Shown: piece by piece, positions 1-7,654 of the stretch | Position numbering within the stretch: position 1 is the stretch's first letter | Layout of the letters: each line of letters opens with the position of its first letter | Origin: VXNF01 sp964291305 | GTDB taxonomy: Bacteria > Actinomycetota > Acidimicrobiia > Acidimicrobiales > CATQHL01 | DNA length: 64,000 bases | Reading direction: 5' to 3' | Assembly: GCA_964291305.2 (NCBI GenBank) | Contig: OZ219783.1 | Location: 1,612,001-1,676,000, forward strand | Translations under genes and position numbers: made by a program | The notes under the pieces: generated by a model | What the model was told of the DNA's origin: nothing | Databases searched by the model: none | What the model saw: the letters and a program-made list of their open reading frames with translations, nothing else

Positions 1-115
1 CCGCCGCGGCTAAGGCGTCGTCGGCAGCCCCGGAGCCGGCGCACGACACCGCCAGCACAGCGATCGCCGCTAGCAGCGGCATTACGAACCAACGACCCTT
101 GCATATGACTCTCAT
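1..115 (-). CDS. Putative lipoprotein, N-terminal fragment cut by the window edge
   Basis: Only the first 38 codons are in the window. The minus strand from 115 reads MRVICKGRWFVMPLLAAI, then a hydrophobic stretch and a lipobox-like LAVSC with the cysteine near residue 25, followed by a small-residue linker. This is the layout of a Sec-exported lipoprotein: basic n-region, hydrophobic core, Cys+1. Lgt, the enzyme that would lipidate it, is encoded near 41 kb. The start is supported by AGGGGAGG at 123-130, seven bases upstream of ATG. It lies just downstream of uvrA on the same strand but probably has its own signals. The mature domain is outside the window, so no function can be given. Confidence 0.6.
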   Translation of the reverse strand, partial: MRVICKGRWFVMPLLAAIAVLAVSCAGSGAADDALAAA

Positions 116-191
116 GTCAGGACCTCCCCTGTCGCTCGGTTGCGGCAACATTCAAGTACAACAACATGACCCTTGCCTGCTAGCTAGGTTT

Positions 192-3098
192 CTACACCAG
201 CACCTGGCGCAGGAAGCGGCCTGTGTGGCTCTCCTCGTGCTTGGCGACTAGTTCGGGGGGACCTTCGGCTACGATCTGGCCGCCACGGTCGCCCCCCTCG
301 GGGCCCAGGTCGATAATCCAATCAGCAGTCTTGATTACATCTAGGTTGTGCTCAATCACCAGCACGGTGTTCCCAGCGTCGGTGAGCCTGCCCAAAACCC
401 CTAGCAGCTTACGGATGTCCTCGAAGTGCAGGCCGGTGGTGGGCTCGTCTAACAGGTAAATGGTGTGGCCGGTGGAGCGCTTGGCCAGTTCGCTAGCCAG
501 CTTCACCCGCTGCGCCTCCCCGCCAGAAAGAGTGGGAGCCGGCTGACCCAGGCGGATGTAACCCAACCCCACATCGGTGAGCGTACGCAGGTGTCGGGCG
601 ATGGCCGGGTGGTTAGCAAAGAACTCCAACGCCTCTTCGGTCGGCATGGCCAGCACGTCGGCGATGTTGCGGCCCTTGAAAGTGATCTCCAGCGTGTCGC
701 GGTTGTAGCGGGCACCCCGGCACACCTCGCACGGCACGTAAACGTCGGGCAGGAAGTGCATCTCGATGCGAATGTTGCCGTCGCCCGAGCAGGCGTCGCA
801 GCGGCCACCGGACACGTTGAAGGAGAAGCGCCCAGGCTGATAGCCGCGAACTCGCGCCTCGTTGGTTTGAGCGAACAGCTTGCGGATGTGATCGAACACG
901 CCGGTGTAAGTAGCCGGGTTGGAACGGGGCGTGCGACCGATGGGCTGCTGGTCGATGCTGATGACCTTGTCCAGCGCAGAGATGCCATCGACACTGCGAT
1001 GGCGCCCGGGCACCAGCCGCGAACGGTAGACCCGCTGCATCAGCGCCCGGTACAAGATGTCGTTCACCAGCGTGCTCTTACCCGAGCCCGAGACGCCGGT
1101 CACCGCCACGAAACAGCCCAGCGGGATCTCTACGTCCAGGTCATCCAGGTTGTGCTCTCTCGCCCCACGCACCGTCAGCCAGTCTTTCCCGGGCTGGCGC
1201 CGCAGCGGGGGTATGGGGATGCTGCGCTCCCCGCTGAGGTATTGGCCGGTTAGTGAAGCCTGGTTTACTAGCAGTGCCTCCACGGTGCCGCTGTGCACGA
1301 TTTCGCCGCCGTGGAGGCCAGCACCCGGCCCGATGTCCACCACATAGTCGGCGGTGCGGATCGTCTCCTCGTCGTGCTCCACGACAATCACCGTGTTGCC
1401 GAGATCGCGTAACCGCAGCAGCGTGTCTAGCAGTCGGGCGTTGTCGCGCTGATGCAGCCCGATGGACGGCTCGTCCAACACGTACAGCACACCCACCAGC
1501 CCGCTGCCGATCTGAGAGGCCAGCCGGATGCGCTGCGCCTCGCCACCCGAAAGCGTGCCGGCCGAACGAGCCAGAGTGAGATAGTCCAGTCCCACATCCA
1601 GCAGAAAACCCAGGCGAGAGCGCAGCTCCTTCAGCACCTGATCGGCTATGAGGGTGTCGCGTTCGCTGAGTTGCAGTCCGTCGATGACAGCTAGGGCTTC
1701 ACCGATAGAGAGCGTGCAGATATCGTTGATGTTGCGGCCGTCGATCGTCACCGCCAGCGGTAGGGGACGTAGCCGGGCACCCTCGCAGTTGGCACAAGGC
1801 ACCTCGCGCATATACCCCTCGATCTGCTGGCGACGGTTCTCCGAGCCAGTCTCGGAGTGCAGCCTCTGCAGGTTGGGTATGACGCCCTCAAAGCGGGCGT
1901 TATAGCTGCGAGTGCGCCCATAGCGGTTGCGGTAGCGAACCTCTACTCGCCGCCCCAGTCCGCCGTAAAGTAACACCCGCTGAGAGGTCGGCGCCAGGCT
2001 CTCCCAGGGGGCGTTGAAGTCCTCGCCCAACTCATCGGCGGTCGACTCCAGGAGTCGCTCGTAATACTGGCTGTGGCCGCTCGCCCAAGGGGCCACAGCA
2101 CCTTCTGCCAGGCTGAGGGTCGGGTCGGGCACCACCAGGTCGGGGTCCACTTCGAAACGGGTGCCCAGGCCGTCGCAGTGAGGGCAGGCACCGTAGGGAG
2201 AGTTGAATGAGAAGTTGCGGGGAGCCAACTCTTCGAATGACTTGCCGTCGCTGGGCCGGGCCAGGTGCTGCGAGAAGGTGAGCACTTCGCCACTCTCGAC
2301 TGCTGCGTCGGCTTTAGCGGCCTCGCCTGGTTCGCCGGACTTGTCGCCTAGCGAAACCACCTCGATTTGCACCACACCCTCGGCCAGCCTTAGCGCCGCC
2401 TCTACGGAGTCGGTGAGCCGTCGCTCAATCCCCTCCCGCCGGATCAACCGGTCGACCACCACTTCGATGTCGTGCATCTCGTAGCGGGCTAGGTCTAGGC
2501 GCGGTCGCCCTTCCTCATCGCTGCCGGCAACGTCGGCCAGTTCGTACAACTCGCCGTCGACCCTGACCCGCACGAAGCCATCGGACTCCAGCTCCGCTAG
2601 CAGTGTCTCGTACGTGCCCTTGCGACCTCGCACCACCGGTGCCAGGACCTGGAAGCGAGTGCCTTCTGGCAGCCGCAGCACCCGGTCCACGATCTGCTGG
2701 GGCGTCTGGCGGACCAGCCGCTCACCGGTCTCTGGATCGTGTGGCACACCCACCCGGGCGAACAGCAACCGCAGGTAGTCGTACACCTCGGTGATAGTGC
2801 CTACGGTGGAGCGCGGGTTGCGGGAAGCGCTCTTCTGGTCGATGGAAATGGCCGGCGAAAGCCCCTCGATGAAGTCCACATCGGGTTTGTCCATCTGCCC
2901 CAGGAACTGGCGGGCGTAGGCCGAAAGCGACTCCACATAGCGTCGCTGGCCCTCGGCGTAAATGGTGTCGAACGCCAGTGAGGACTTCCCCGAACCAGAA
3001 ATGCCGGTGAAAACAATAAGACGGTCGCGCGGCAATTCCAAAGAGACGTCGCGCAGATTGTGCTCGCGGGCCCCCTGAATGATCAGCTGGTCGCTCAC
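192..3098 (-). CDS. uvrA: Excinuclease ABC subunit UvrA
   Basis: UvrA is the damage-recognition ATPase of nucleotide excision repair. It works as a dimer that loads UvrB at lesions. The 968 aa length is normal. The first Walker A, GISGSGKSS, is at residues 32-40 and a second, GVSGSGKST, opens the C-terminal half. Both ABC signatures are present (LSGGEAQRIRL and LSGGEAQRVKL). Zinc-binding cysteine pairs occur in both halves (CPHC with CANC, and CDAC with CEVC). It follows uvrB on the same strand with a gap of about 90 bp, so the two are probably co-transcribed. No actinobacterial-type SOS box was seen in the gap. Confidence 0.97.
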   Translation of the reverse strand: MSDQLIIQGAREHNLRDVSLELPRDRLIVFTGISGSGKSSLAFDTIYAEGQRRYVESLSAYARQFLGQMDKPDVDFIEGLSPAISIDQKSASRNPRSTVGTITEVYDYLRLLFARVGVPHDPETGERLVRQTPQQIVDRVLRLPEGTRFQVLAPVVRGRKGTYETLLAELESDGFVRVRVDGELYELADVAGSDEEGRPRLDLARYEMHDIEVVVDRLIRREGIERRLTDSVEAALRLAEGVVQIEVVSLGDKSGEPGEAAKADAAVESGEVLTFSQHLARPSDGKSFEELAPRNFSFNSPYGACPHCDGLGTRFEVDPDLVVPDPTLSLAEGAVAPWASGHSQYYERLLESTADELGEDFNAPWESLAPTSQRVLLYGGLGRRVEVRYRNRYGRTRSYNARFEGVIPNLQRLHSETGSENRRQQIEGYMREVPCANCEGARLRPLPLAVTIDGRNINDICTLSIGEALAVIDGLQLSERDTLIADQVLKELRSRLGFLLDVGLDYLTLARSAGTLSGGEAQRIRLASQIGSGLVGVLYVLDEPSIGLHQRDNARLLDTLLRLRDLGNTVIVVEHDEETIRTADYVVDIGPGAGLHGGEIVHSGTVEALLVNQASLTGQYLSGERSIPIPPLRRQPGKDWLTVRGAREHNLDDLDVEIPLGCFVAVTGVSGSGKSTLVNDILYRALMQRVYRSRLVPGRHRSVDGISALDKVISIDQQPIGRTPRSNPATYTGVFDHIRKLFAQTNEARVRGYQPGRFSFNVSGGRCDACSGDGNIRIEMHFLPDVYVPCEVCRGARYNRDTLEITFKGRNIADVLAMPTEEALEFFANHPAIARHLRTLTDVGLGYIRLGQPAPTLSGGEAQRVKLASELAKRSTGHTIYLLDEPTTGLHFEDIRKLLGVLGRLTDAGNTVLVIEHNLDVIKTADWIIDLGPEGGDRGGQIVAEGPPELVAKHEESHTGRFLRQVLV

Positions 3099-3188
3099 GG
3101 GCTCAGGGTAAAGGTCAGCAACCCGTATCGGAGGCGCCTGGGGAAGCTGTGAACAACGCTGGGGAACACTTGGTGAAAGGCTGCCTAT

Positions 3189-5294
3189 TCAAGAACTGAC
3201 GGCGTGCGCGCCGGCGATGTCGCGCAACTCCCGGCGCAACTCATTGATCTCGTCGCGCAGCCGGGCGGCGTACTCGAAGCGCAGATCGGCCGATGCCGAC
3301 TGCATTTCTTCAGTCAACACGGCGATAAGCCGCGGCAAGTCGTCGCTAGACACGTCTAGCCCCTCCACTAGTCCATCCAGCTTCGTCCCAAGTGCGCCGC
3401 TCCGGCCGCGGCGCTCGTGGCGCTGGCGCTGAGGCACCGGCGCCGTCTCCTCGGGCCGGATGAGTGCCAGGATGTCGGTTACGGCCTTGCGGATGGTCTG
3501 CGGGCTGACCCCGTGAGCGGCGTTGTGCGCTTGCTGCAAGCCACGACGGCGATTGGTCTCGTCGATGGCTCGGCGCATGGAATCCGTGATCACATCGGCA
3601 TACATCACCACTTGGCCGTCCACGTTGCGGGCAGCGCGGCCGATGGTCTGCACCAACGAGGTCTCGCTCCGCAGAAACCCCTCTTTGTCGGCGTCCAGGA
3701 TCGCTACTAGGGAAACCTCCGGTAGGTCCAGGCCCTCACGCAGCAGGTTGATGCCAACCAGCACGTCGAAGTGACCCAGTCGCAGGTCGCGCAGGATCTC
3801 GATGCGTGCCAGCGTGTCTACCTCGCTGTGTAGGTAGCGAACCCGAACGCCCATTTCCAGTAGGTACTCGGTGAGGTCCTCGGCCATCTTCTTAGTGAGC
3901 GTCGTGACCAGTACTCGCGCCCCGTCAGCGATCCGTTGGCGGATCATCTCCTGCAAATCGTCGATCTGGCCGCGGGTCGGCTTCACTATCACCTCGGGGT
4001 CCACCAGCCCGGTAGGGCGCACGATCTGCTCTACCACCCGGTCGGATACCGACAGCTCGTACGACCCGGGAGTGGCCGAAAGGAAAACCACCTGGCCCGC
4101 CCGCTCCATGACCTCGTCGAAAGTGAGCGGCCGGTTATCGGCGGCCGAGGGCAGGCGGAAGCCGTGCTCGATGAGGGTCAGCTTGCGACTGCGGTCACCC
4201 TCGTACTGTCCGCGCAACTGCGGGACTGCCACGTGCGACTCGTCGATCACCGTGAGATAGTCCTCAGGAAAGTAGTCCAGCAGCGTGAAGGGGGCCTCGC
4301 CGGGACTGCGCCCGTCCATGGGAGCGGAGTAGTTCTCGATGCCGTTGCAGTAACCCAGTTCCGCCAGCATCTCCAGGTCGTAGCTAGTGCGCATACGCAG
4401 GCGCTGCGCCTCCAGGAGTCGCCCCGTGGACTCAAACTCCCCGAGGCGGTTAGCCAGCTCGGCCTCAATACGCCCAACCGCCTGCTGTAAGCGCTCCGGA
4501 GTGGTGACGTAATGGCTGGCCGGGAAGAGGATCACCTCTTCTAAGCTCTCAAGGCGCTCGCCAGTCACCGGATCCAGCTCGGTGATCTGCTCCACCTCGT
4601 CGCCGAAAAGTGCCACGCGAATCACGTGTTCGCCGTACGCGGGGCGGACCTCAAGGGTGTCGCCGCGCACCCGGAAGCGGCCTCGCGCCAAGTTGGTGTC
4701 GTTGCGTTCGTAATGCATATCCACGAGCCGGCGCAGGATGGCGCGTTGGTCGTAAGACTCGCCGGTGCGCAACACCAGCAGCTGACTCTGGTACTCGGTG
4801 GGACCGCCGAGACCGTAGATACACGACACCGATGCCACTACCACCACGTCGCGGCGAGTTAGTAAGGCCGAGGTGGTGGAGTGACGCAGCCGCTCGATCT
4901 CGTCGTTGATAGAGGCGTCCTTCTCGATGAAGGTGTCGCTGGCCGGCATGTATGCCTCGGGCTGGTAATAGTCGTAGTAGGAGACGAAGTACTCAACCCG
5001 GTTGTGAGGGAAGAACTCCCGCAACTCGTTGGCCAGCTGGGCCGCTAGCGACTTGTTGGGCGCCAGCACCAGGGTCGGCCGCTGCAACTGCTCGATAGTC
5101 CAAGCCATGGTAGCGCTCTTGCCCGAGCCGGTAATGCCCAGCAAGGTCAGGAAGCGTTCGCCGCGTTGGATCCCCTCGGAGAGCCCAGCAATGGCAGCCG
5201 GCTGGTCGCCGGCGGGCTGGAAGTCGGCCATCATGCGGAACGGGGTGTGGCGGCGTGACACCACGAGATCAACACCAGCGGGATCGAGAGTCAC
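3189..5294 (-). CDS. uvrB: Excinuclease ABC subunit UvrB
   Basis: UvrB is the helicase-like DNA-damage verification subunit that receives the lesion from UvrA and recruits UvrC. The 701 aa protein has a Walker A motif (GITGSGKSAT), the beta-hairpin region YYDYYQPEAYMP that inserts between DNA strands, a DESH Walker B box, and superfamily 2 helicase motifs in the C-terminal half. It ends in a UVR coiled-coil motif (FEYAARLRDEINELRREL) for UvrC binding. The annotated start gives about 20 residues before the conserved FQPAGDQPAAI; a start at the internal Met-Met near residue 21 is also possible. It lies between coaE and uvrA on the same strand. Confidence 0.96.
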   Translation of the reverse strand: MTLDPAGVDLVVSRRHTPFRMMADFQPAGDQPAAIAGLSEGIQRGERFLTLLGITGSGKSATMAWTIEQLQRPTLVLAPNKSLAAQLANELREFFPHNRVEYFVSYYDYYQPEAYMPASDTFIEKDASINDEIERLRHSTTSALLTRRDVVVVASVSCIYGLGGPTEYQSQLLVLRTGESYDQRAILRRLVDMHYERNDTNLARGRFRVRGDTLEVRPAYGEHVIRVALFGDEVEQITELDPVTGERLESLEEVILFPASHYVTTPERLQQAVGRIEAELANRLGEFESTGRLLEAQRLRMRTSYDLEMLAELGYCNGIENYSAPMDGRSPGEAPFTLLDYFPEDYLTVIDESHVAVPQLRGQYEGDRSRKLTLIEHGFRLPSAADNRPLTFDEVMERAGQVVFLSATPGSYELSVSDRVVEQIVRPTGLVDPEVIVKPTRGQIDDLQEMIRQRIADGARVLVTTLTKKMAEDLTEYLLEMGVRVRYLHSEVDTLARIEILRDLRLGHFDVLVGINLLREGLDLPEVSLVAILDADKEGFLRSETSLVQTIGRAARNVDGQVVMYADVITDSMRRAIDETNRRRGLQQAHNAAHGVSPQTIRKAVTDILALIRPEETAPVPQRQRHERRGRSGALGTKLDGLVEGLDVSSDDLPRLIAVLTEEMQSASADLRFEYAARLRDEINELRRELRDIAGAHAVSS

Positions 5295-5329
5295 AAGGCG
5301 ACCTTAGCTAGCTAGTCGGCCCACCGTCG

Positions 5330-5376
5330 GACTCATGCTAGAACGTCGGGGCTAACCGTCGAGGCTAATTGTCGGG
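5330..5376. repeat. Imperfect 13-bp tandem repeat at the 3' end of coaE
   Basis: Near 5344-5375 the plus strand reads CGTCGGGGCTAAC, then CGTCGAGGCTAAT, then TGTCGG: two 13-bp units with two differences and a partial third. The array runs across the coaE stop codon at 5352, so one unit encodes the last residues of CoaE. It looks like a small slippage product. No function is evident. Confidence 0.5.
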
Positions 5377-5978
5377 CGCGGTAGCCGGAGAATCCACTCC
5401 CAGCAGCCCTCCACCTGTTCGTGCAGGTCATCGAGGGTGCCGTTGTTGTCAATCACGAAGTCGGCCAGCGCCAGCCGCTCAGCGCGGGAAGCTTGCCGTG
5501 CCAGACGTGCCCGGGCCTCGTCGGCAGTCAGACGCTGTTGGGCCACTAAACGTTCCACGGCCAGTTCGGGGTCGATGTCCACGACTATGACGCCCGCCAG
5601 ATCTTGTCGTCTTTCTGCCGCAGCTTCAGCTAGCAGAGGGATATCAGCCACAATCACGCCGTCGCGGTCGGCCAACGCCCGCCTACGGGCCGCCATTTCG
5701 GCGCTCACGGCCGGATGCACTATGGCGTTTAGGGCCGCCAATTCTTGGGGATCCTCGAAGACCAGGCCGGCCACAACCTGGCGATTTAGTTGCCCGTCAG
5801 GCAGCAAGATGGCTGGCCCGAAGTGCGCCACCATGGCCTCCAGCACGGGCTGGCCCGGCTGCTGAAGTTCGACCACGATGGCGTCGGCATCCAACAACAA
5901 AGCGCCGCGGGCAACCAGCGCGGCGGCGACGGTGGATTTACCAGAGCCGATACAGCCGGTGAGTCCGACCTCGATCAT
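5352..5978 (-). CDS. coaE: Dephospho-CoA kinase
   Basis: CoaE phosphorylates the 3'-hydroxyl of dephospho-CoA, the last step of coenzyme A synthesis. The 208 aa length is typical. The N-terminal P-loop GCIGSGKST is at about residues 9-17, followed by the conserved LLDADAIV substrate region. The family motif LNAIVHPAV and the lid region with QQRLTADEARARLARQAS are also visible. It sits between rpsA and uvrB on the same strand with short gaps, an arrangement common in actinomycetes. The last few codons overlap a small tandem repeat. Confidence 0.94.
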   Translation of the reverse strand: MIEVGLTGCIGSGKSTVAAALVARGALLLDADAIVVELQQPGQPVLEAMVAHFGPAILLPDGQLNRQVVAGLVFEDPQELAALNAIVHPAVSAEMAARRRALADRDGVIVADIPLLAEAAAERRQDLAGVIVVDIDPELAVERLVAQQRLTADEARARLARQASRAERLALADFVIDNNGTLDDLHEQVEGCWEWILRLPRPTISLDG

Positions 5979-6008
5979 TGAGGGTCGGCTAGCTCGGCCT
6001 GGTGGCCT

Positions 6009-7454
6009 TCAGACGCTGGCGACGGCCTCGTAACTCTCGGTCTCAGCCGGGCTGGGCTCGGCCGGCTCCGCGCCTTGGCTCTCCGCACCATCGGCCAGCT
6101 CATTATCGGCTAGTTCTGGCTCGGGTGCTAAGCCCAGGTAGTTGCCCTCCTCGTCGAAGGCGTGCTCCCCAAAAGCCTCCTGGAACTCCGCCGACACCAC
6201 GCCGCCCTCTGCAGCCTGTTTGATGGAGAGGCTGATGCGTCTGCGCTGCAGATCGATATCGATGATCTTCACCCAGAGTTCCTCACCCGGGGTTACGACC
6301 TGTTCGGGCACCTCTACGTGGTGCGACGACATCTCCGAGATGTGCGTGAGTCCTTCGATGCTCTCGCCTACCTGCACGAAGGCGCCAAACGGCACCAGCT
6401 TCGTGACCCGGCCGTAGACCAACTCGCCGACGCGATGCGTAGAGGCGAACTCTTGCCAGGGATCCTGCTGGGTGGCCTTGAGCGACAGGCTGATGCGTTC
6501 GCGGTTGGGATCCACCTCCAGCACCTGCACATCTACCTCGTCGCCGACCGTCACCACCGAACTGGGGTGATCCACATGGCGCCACGACAACTCCGAGACA
6601 TGCACTAAACCGTCCATGCCGCCCAGGTCGATAAAGGCGCCAAACGGCACCACCGAGGAGACGACGCCCCGGCGCACCTCGCCCGGCTTTAGGTTGTCCA
6701 AGAACTCCTCGCGCTGCTCCTTCTGGGTCTCCTCCAACCAGGCCCGGCGTGAGAGCACCACGTTGTTCCGGTTCTTATCTAACTCGATGATCTTGGCGTC
6801 AACCTTGCTGCCCACGAACGGCTGGAGGTCACGCACTCGTCGGAGATCCACGAGCGAAGCAGGCAGAAAGCCACGCAGACCAATGTCCACGATGAGACCG
6901 CCCTTGACTACCTCGATGACGGTGCCAGAGACCATGCCTCCAGCGGCCTTGACCTTCTCCACGTTGCCCCAGGCGCGCTCGTACTGGGCGCGCTTCTTGG
7001 AGAGGATGAGACGCCCCTCTTTATCCTCCTTCTGTAGGACGAGGGCTTCCACTTCCTCGTCGAGCCCCACGACATCACCGGGGTGAGCATCATTGCGAAT
7101 CGAGAGTTCACGCGACGGTATGACCCCTTCAGACTTATAGCCGATGTCGACGAGGACCTCGTCGTTGTCGATCCGCACCACTCGGCCGACCACCATCGTG
7201 CCCTCCTCGACGGTCACGATGCTGGAAGAGTAAGCGGCAAGCAGCGACTCTTCGTCCAGGTCGTTGAGCGCGATTTCCTGTGGCTCGAAGATCTCAGAGA
7301 AATCGTCAGCAGAATCGTTTGGGGAACCAGCGGCCTCTGCTGCTGGCTCACTGGAGGCCTCTGCTGAAGGTGACGGCTCGGGCGTCACCTCTGCTGGAGT
7401 GGATTCTGGGATTGAGTCGTCGGGCACGGACAATTTGGGGTCGAGGTCGGACAC
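6009..7454 (-). CDS. rpsA: 30S ribosomal protein S1
   Basis: S1 binds mRNA on the small subunit and helps initiation. The 481 aa protein has an acidic, Ser/Ala/Glu/Pro-rich N-terminal segment of about 75 residues. Four S1 RNA-binding repeats follow: first GTMVVGRVVRIDNDEVLVDIG, then repeats beginning near GMVSGTVIEVVKGG, RRGVVSSVVPFGAFIDLGG and LVYGRVTKLVPFGAFVQVG. An acidic tail ends the protein. Four repeats are usual for high-GC Gram-positives, against six in E. coli. The start at 7454 is followed by MSDLDPKLSVPDD. The 200-bp region upstream holds a repeat pair that may contain tandem promoters. Confidence 0.95.
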   Translation of the reverse strand: MSDLDPKLSVPDDSIPESTPAEVTPEPSPSAEASSEPAAEAAGSPNDSADDFSEIFEPQEIALNDLDEESLLAAYSSSIVTVEEGTMVVGRVVRIDNDEVLVDIGYKSEGVIPSRELSIRNDAHPGDVVGLDEEVEALVLQKEDKEGRLILSKKRAQYERAWGNVEKVKAAGGMVSGTVIEVVKGGLIVDIGLRGFLPASLVDLRRVRDLQPFVGSKVDAKIIELDKNRNNVVLSRRAWLEETQKEQREEFLDNLKPGEVRRGVVSSVVPFGAFIDLGGMDGLVHVSELSWRHVDHPSSVVTVGDEVDVQVLEVDPNRERISLSLKATQQDPWQEFASTHRVGELVYGRVTKLVPFGAFVQVGESIEGLTHISEMSSHHVEVPEQVVTPGEELWVKIIDIDLQRRRISLSIKQAAEGGVVSAEFQEAFGEHAFDEEGNYLGLAPEPELADNELADGAESQGAEPAEPSPAETESYEAVASV

Positions 7455-7531
7455 GGATTCTCACTTGTTCGATGGACAGGGCTAGACGACACGAGCCGTC
7501 GAATGGAGCCGACTGACTCCGGAAAGCTAGG

Positions 7532-7627
7532 GCAAGGCTAACAGCACAACCGCCAACCACAAGCCAAAGACATCACCAACTGCTCCGCCAGCAACCCCAG
7601 AGCAAGACTAACAGCACAACCGCTAAC
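7532..7627. repeat. Direct repeat pair (26 bp, period 70) in the polA-rpsA gap
   Basis: Plus-strand copies at 7532-7557 and 7602-7627 match at 24 of 26 positions (core CTAACAGCACAACCG in both). They are separated by 44 bp of unrelated sequence. Read on the minus strand, each copy places a TAG(T/C)CT hexamer 16 bp after a TTG-containing hexamer (TTGCAG for the upstream copy, TTGTGG for the downstream copy). The pair could therefore be duplicated rpsA promoters. The repeat is direct observation; the promoter reading is inference. Confidence 0.65.
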
Positions 7628-7654
7628 TGCAATAGGCCCAAAACCGACGAGCGC

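Noticed and set aside
465..1253. Plus-strand 262-codon frame opposite uvrA
   Set aside because: Antisense to conserved UvrA motifs and without domain or ribosome-binding site.
3099..3188. SOS box between uvrB and uvrA
   Set aside because: No CGAAC-N4-GTTCG-like palindrome is present in the gap.
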